Source: UBA11524 sp045132495 (GTDB lineage Bacteria > Bacillota > Clostridia > Christensenellales > Aristaeellaceae). Taken from it: DNA of 23,536 bases. The notes below the pieces were generated by a model. That model saw nothing but the letters and a program-made list of their open reading frames with translations, was not told the origin of the DNA and searched no databases. Where the stretch lies: NCBI GenBank assembly GCA_045132495.1, contig JBGUSK010000016.1, positions 1-23,536 on the forward strand, written 5' to 3'. Positions 21,918 through 23,536 of the stretch are shown piece after piece (within the stretch, counting starts at the first letter, position 1; each line of letters opens with the position of its first letter). Both the position numbers and the translations under genes were made by a program.

Positions 21918-23369
21918 ATGCAGGATTATGTGATTTTGATCAACCTGGACGATGGCGTGTGCCATGCCCTGGCCCGGCGACTGCGGGCAGAAAGCATCTA
22001 TTGCCGCATCATGCCCGCTGAGGTCAGCGCTGATGAGGTGCTCCGGGCGAATCCCCGGGGCGTGATCCTGGCCAGAGGCTGTGCAGGACAGGCGGCAAAT
22101 ATTCCGCAAATGATAGATTTCCTGCAAATGGGCCTGCCCATGCTCTGCCTTGGCGACGCTGCTCTGACGCTTTGCAAAACCCTTGGCGGAACCCTGGATG
22201 CCGAGGCCGAAAGCGGGATTATCACCGTTACCTTTGACCCGCAGGATTCCCTGTTCGATGGCGTGGAGGACGGTGAACGCTATCTGCCCGTCTGCCGCGG
22301 CATGACGTTCGGCGAGGATCAGGGCAATGTTTGCGCCACCGCAGATCAGGCAGTGGTAGGTCTCCGCGTGCGTCAGCGTGACGTGTATGGCCTGTCCTTT
22401 CCCCTGGAGCGCAATGACCCGGCCACTATCCGGCTGCTGCTGAACTTCTGCCGGGAGAAATGTGGCTGTACCCAGTGGTGGACGGAGCGTGCCTTCATCG
22501 AGCAGGCCAAGGAATCCATCCTTGCTGCTGCAGAAGGCGGCGATGCGCTGTGCGCCCTTTCCGGCGGCGTAGACAGCGGCGTCAGCGCTTTGCTGGGCAA
22601 TCTGGCGCTGGGGCATCAGCTGCACTGCATCTTTGTGGACACCGGCCTTCTGCGCGAAGGCGAGGTAGAAGAAGTCATGGAGGCCTACCAGAACCAGGTA
22701 GGTCTGAACGTCCGTCGGGTGGATGCACGGGCTGAATTCCTGCTGGCCCTCAAGGGTGTAACGGATCCCGGCGAAAAGGAACGCATTATTCGCAGCCTGC
22801 TGCGGGATATCCTGCGCCGGGAAGCAGAGGCACTACCAGGTGTGAAGTTGATTCTACGCGGCACCAATTATGCCGACACCCCGTCTCCCGAGGACAATGC
22901 AGCCCTCCCCACCGCCACAAAGGTGGTTGAGCCGGTGAAGGAACTGTTCAAGGACGAGATCCGTCATGTGGGCGAATCATTGGGCCTGCCTCCCGCCATG
23001 ACAAGCCGTCAGCCCTTCCCGGGCAGCGGACTGGCATCCCGGATCATGGCCAGCGTCAACGCGGAACGGCTGGATGTCCTGCGCAGGGCTGATGCCATCT
23101 TCCGCCAGGAAATTGAGGCAGCCGGGCTGCACCGCAGGCTGTGGCAGTACTTTGCGGCGCTGGCGGTCTCTCCCCTGCCCGGCGGCGGGTTAATGGTGGT
23201 TCTGCGTGCCGTCCAAGCCTCCGAAGGCGGCAGCGGCATGCCCGCCCGCATCCCCAGCGATCTGCTGGAGCGCGTGACCAGCCAGGTCATGCAGGAATGC
23301 CCTGATGTTCAGCGCGTGTTTTATGACTGCACCCCCAGCAAAACCTATGCAAGGCTGGCGGGGAAATAA
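21918..23369 (+). CDS. GMP synthase-like protein with degenerate glutaminase domain
   Basis: A 483-residue member of the GuaA family: N-terminal class I amidotransferase-like domain (1-185), PP-loop ATPase (SGGVDS at 215-220) and C-terminal dimerisation domain (PFPGSGLASR from 366). True GuaA makes GMP from XMP, ATP and glutamine. Here the nucleophile Cys of the usual 'G(I/V)CYG' is replaced (CLGDA, Gly79), the His of 'QFHPE' is Pro162 with Glu164 kept, the 'SHHNVGGLP' loop reads SPEDNAALP, and the C-terminal 'KPPATIEWE' XMP-binding tail is replaced by SKTYARLAGK. At most ammonia-dependent activity remains, and the substrate may differ. GAGGGTG precedes the ATG; a -10 box TATAAT is at 21841-21846. 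Confidence 0.8.
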   Translation: MQDYVILINLDDGVCHALARRLRAESIYCRIMPAEVSADEVLRANPRGVILARGCAGQAANIPQMIDFLQMGLPMLCLGDAALTLCKTLGGTLDAEAESGIITVTFDPQDSLFDGVEDGERYLPVCRGMTFGEDQGNVCATADQAVVGLRVRQRDVYGLSFPLERNDPATIRLLLNFCREKCGCTQWWTERAFIEQAKESILAAAEGGDALCALSGGVDSGVSALLGNLALGHQLHCIFVDTGLLREGEVEEVMEAYQNQVGLNVRRVDARAEFLLALKGVTDPGEKERIIRSLLRDILRREAEALPGVKLILRGTNYADTPSPEDNAALPTATKVVEPVKELFKDEIRHVGESLGLPPAMTSRQPFPGSGLASRIMASVNAERLDVLRRADAIFRQEIEAAGLHRRLWQYFAALAVSPLPGGGLMVVLRAVQASEGGSGMPARIPSDLLERVTSQVMQECPDVQRVFYDCTPSKTYARLAGK

Positions 23370-23434
23370 CATATATGAAAAGGCGAAGGAGCACGCTGGA
23401 CAGTTTCCCGGATAGCGGACAATAGAAAAAAGAG

Positions 23435-23469
23435 ACCTCCTGTTGTAGAATAGAACTACGACAGGAGGT
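23435..23469 (+). promoter_or_regulatory. Hairpin sequestering the transposase ribosome binding site
   Basis: ACCTCCTGTTGTAG (23435-23448) pairs with CTACGACAGGAGGT (23456-23469), a 14-base stem with one G-T pair and a 7-base loop. The right arm contains the AGGAGGT ribosome binding site of the ORF at 23476, so transcripts entering from outside would be poorly translated. This is a known safety device of insertion sequences. Confidence 0.75.
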
Positions 23470-23475
23470 TTTAGC

Positions 23476-23536
23476 ATGGCAAGAAGATACACGAAGGTGG
23501 AAGAACTGGCAGAGGTTGTGAGGGTTCGACATGAGC
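23476..23536 (+). CDS. Probable IS3-type transposase OrfA, N-terminal fragment
   Basis: Only 20 codons are visible (MARRYTKVEELAEVVRVRHE) before the window ends. The ATG is seven bases after a perfect AGGAGGT. The start resembles the helix-turn-helix OrfA proteins of IS3-type elements in Clostridia. With so few residues the family is a suggestion, supported by the preceding hairpin and terminal-repeat-like sequence. Confidence 0.5.
   Translation, partial: MARRYTKVEELAEVVRVRHE

Larger units (their letters stand above)
23397..23536 (+). mobile_element. Left end of a probable IS3-type insertion sequence (partial)
   Basis: From about 23397 (TGGACAGTTTCCCGG, a TG-starting terminal-repeat-like sequence) to the window edge the sequence looks like the left end of an insertion element. 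It carries a short non-coding leader, a hairpin at the first ribosome binding site and then the transposase OrfA start. The exact left boundary and any target duplication cannot be confirmed since the right end is outside the window. Confidence 0.5.

Noticed and set aside
1..23536. tRNA, rRNA and CRISPR arrays
   Set aside because: I saw no cloverleaf with the GTTCRANNC loop, no rRNA sequence and no repeat-spacer pattern; the short repeats found are 7 bases long with 3-33 bases between them.

Overview
The window looks like a chromosomal segment of a GC-rich anaerobic Clostridia-type Bacillota, probably gut or rumen. Supporting points are the classical rpsJ-rplC-rplD-rplW-rplB order, AGGAGG-type ribosome binding sites, sigma-A-type promoters with 17-base spacers, a reverse rubrerythrin, an intracellular GH9 glycosidase, exported CotH and C39-like proteins, and ParA/ParB. 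This placement is inference; no rRNA or species marker is present.

Layout. Positions 1-2242 hold the start of the S10 ribosomal protein operon (minus strand), with its promoter and a structured leader. A gene-poor AT-rich stretch follows, then an exported C39-like protein (plus strand) that ends in a bidirectional terminator shared with a minus-strand operon of walJ, a CPBP membrane protease and an ABC-F ATPase (3658-7175). Positions 7176-7430 contain a GC-rich cluster of hairpins. From 13128 down to 7431 runs one compact minus-strand operon: parA, parB, a membrane phosphoglycosyl transferase, a split transketolase (two genes), an exported protein and a LicD transferase. It couples chromosome segregation to surface glycopolymer synthesis. 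Next come monocistronic units with clear promoters and terminators: CotH/lamin-tail exported protein and a double DUF1508 protein. These are followed by a GH9-GNAT pair (15807-17988).

The accessory part is 17990-19895. The last 69 bases of the rubrerythrin gene occur twice, at 18421-18489 and 19827-19895, about 90% identical, and flank a decayed integrative element. The element holds a tyrosine integrase cut off at its first catalytic arginine motif, a possible Rep remnant, short repeats that look like integrase arm sites or iterons, and a perfect consensus promoter with no gene behind it. Outside the left copy lies a second set of short repeats and the first 57 codons of a WYL-type regulator. 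This suggests a second remnant stacked at the same attachment site.

To the right are intact reverse rubrerythrin, an exported zinc-ribbon/OB-fold protein with its own promoter, a divergent XRE regulator, and a GMP-synthase-like protein. That last protein has lost the glutaminase Cys and His and the usual XMP-binding tail, so it may have a new function. The window ends inside what looks like an IS3-type insertion sequence whose first ribosome binding site is locked in a hairpin.
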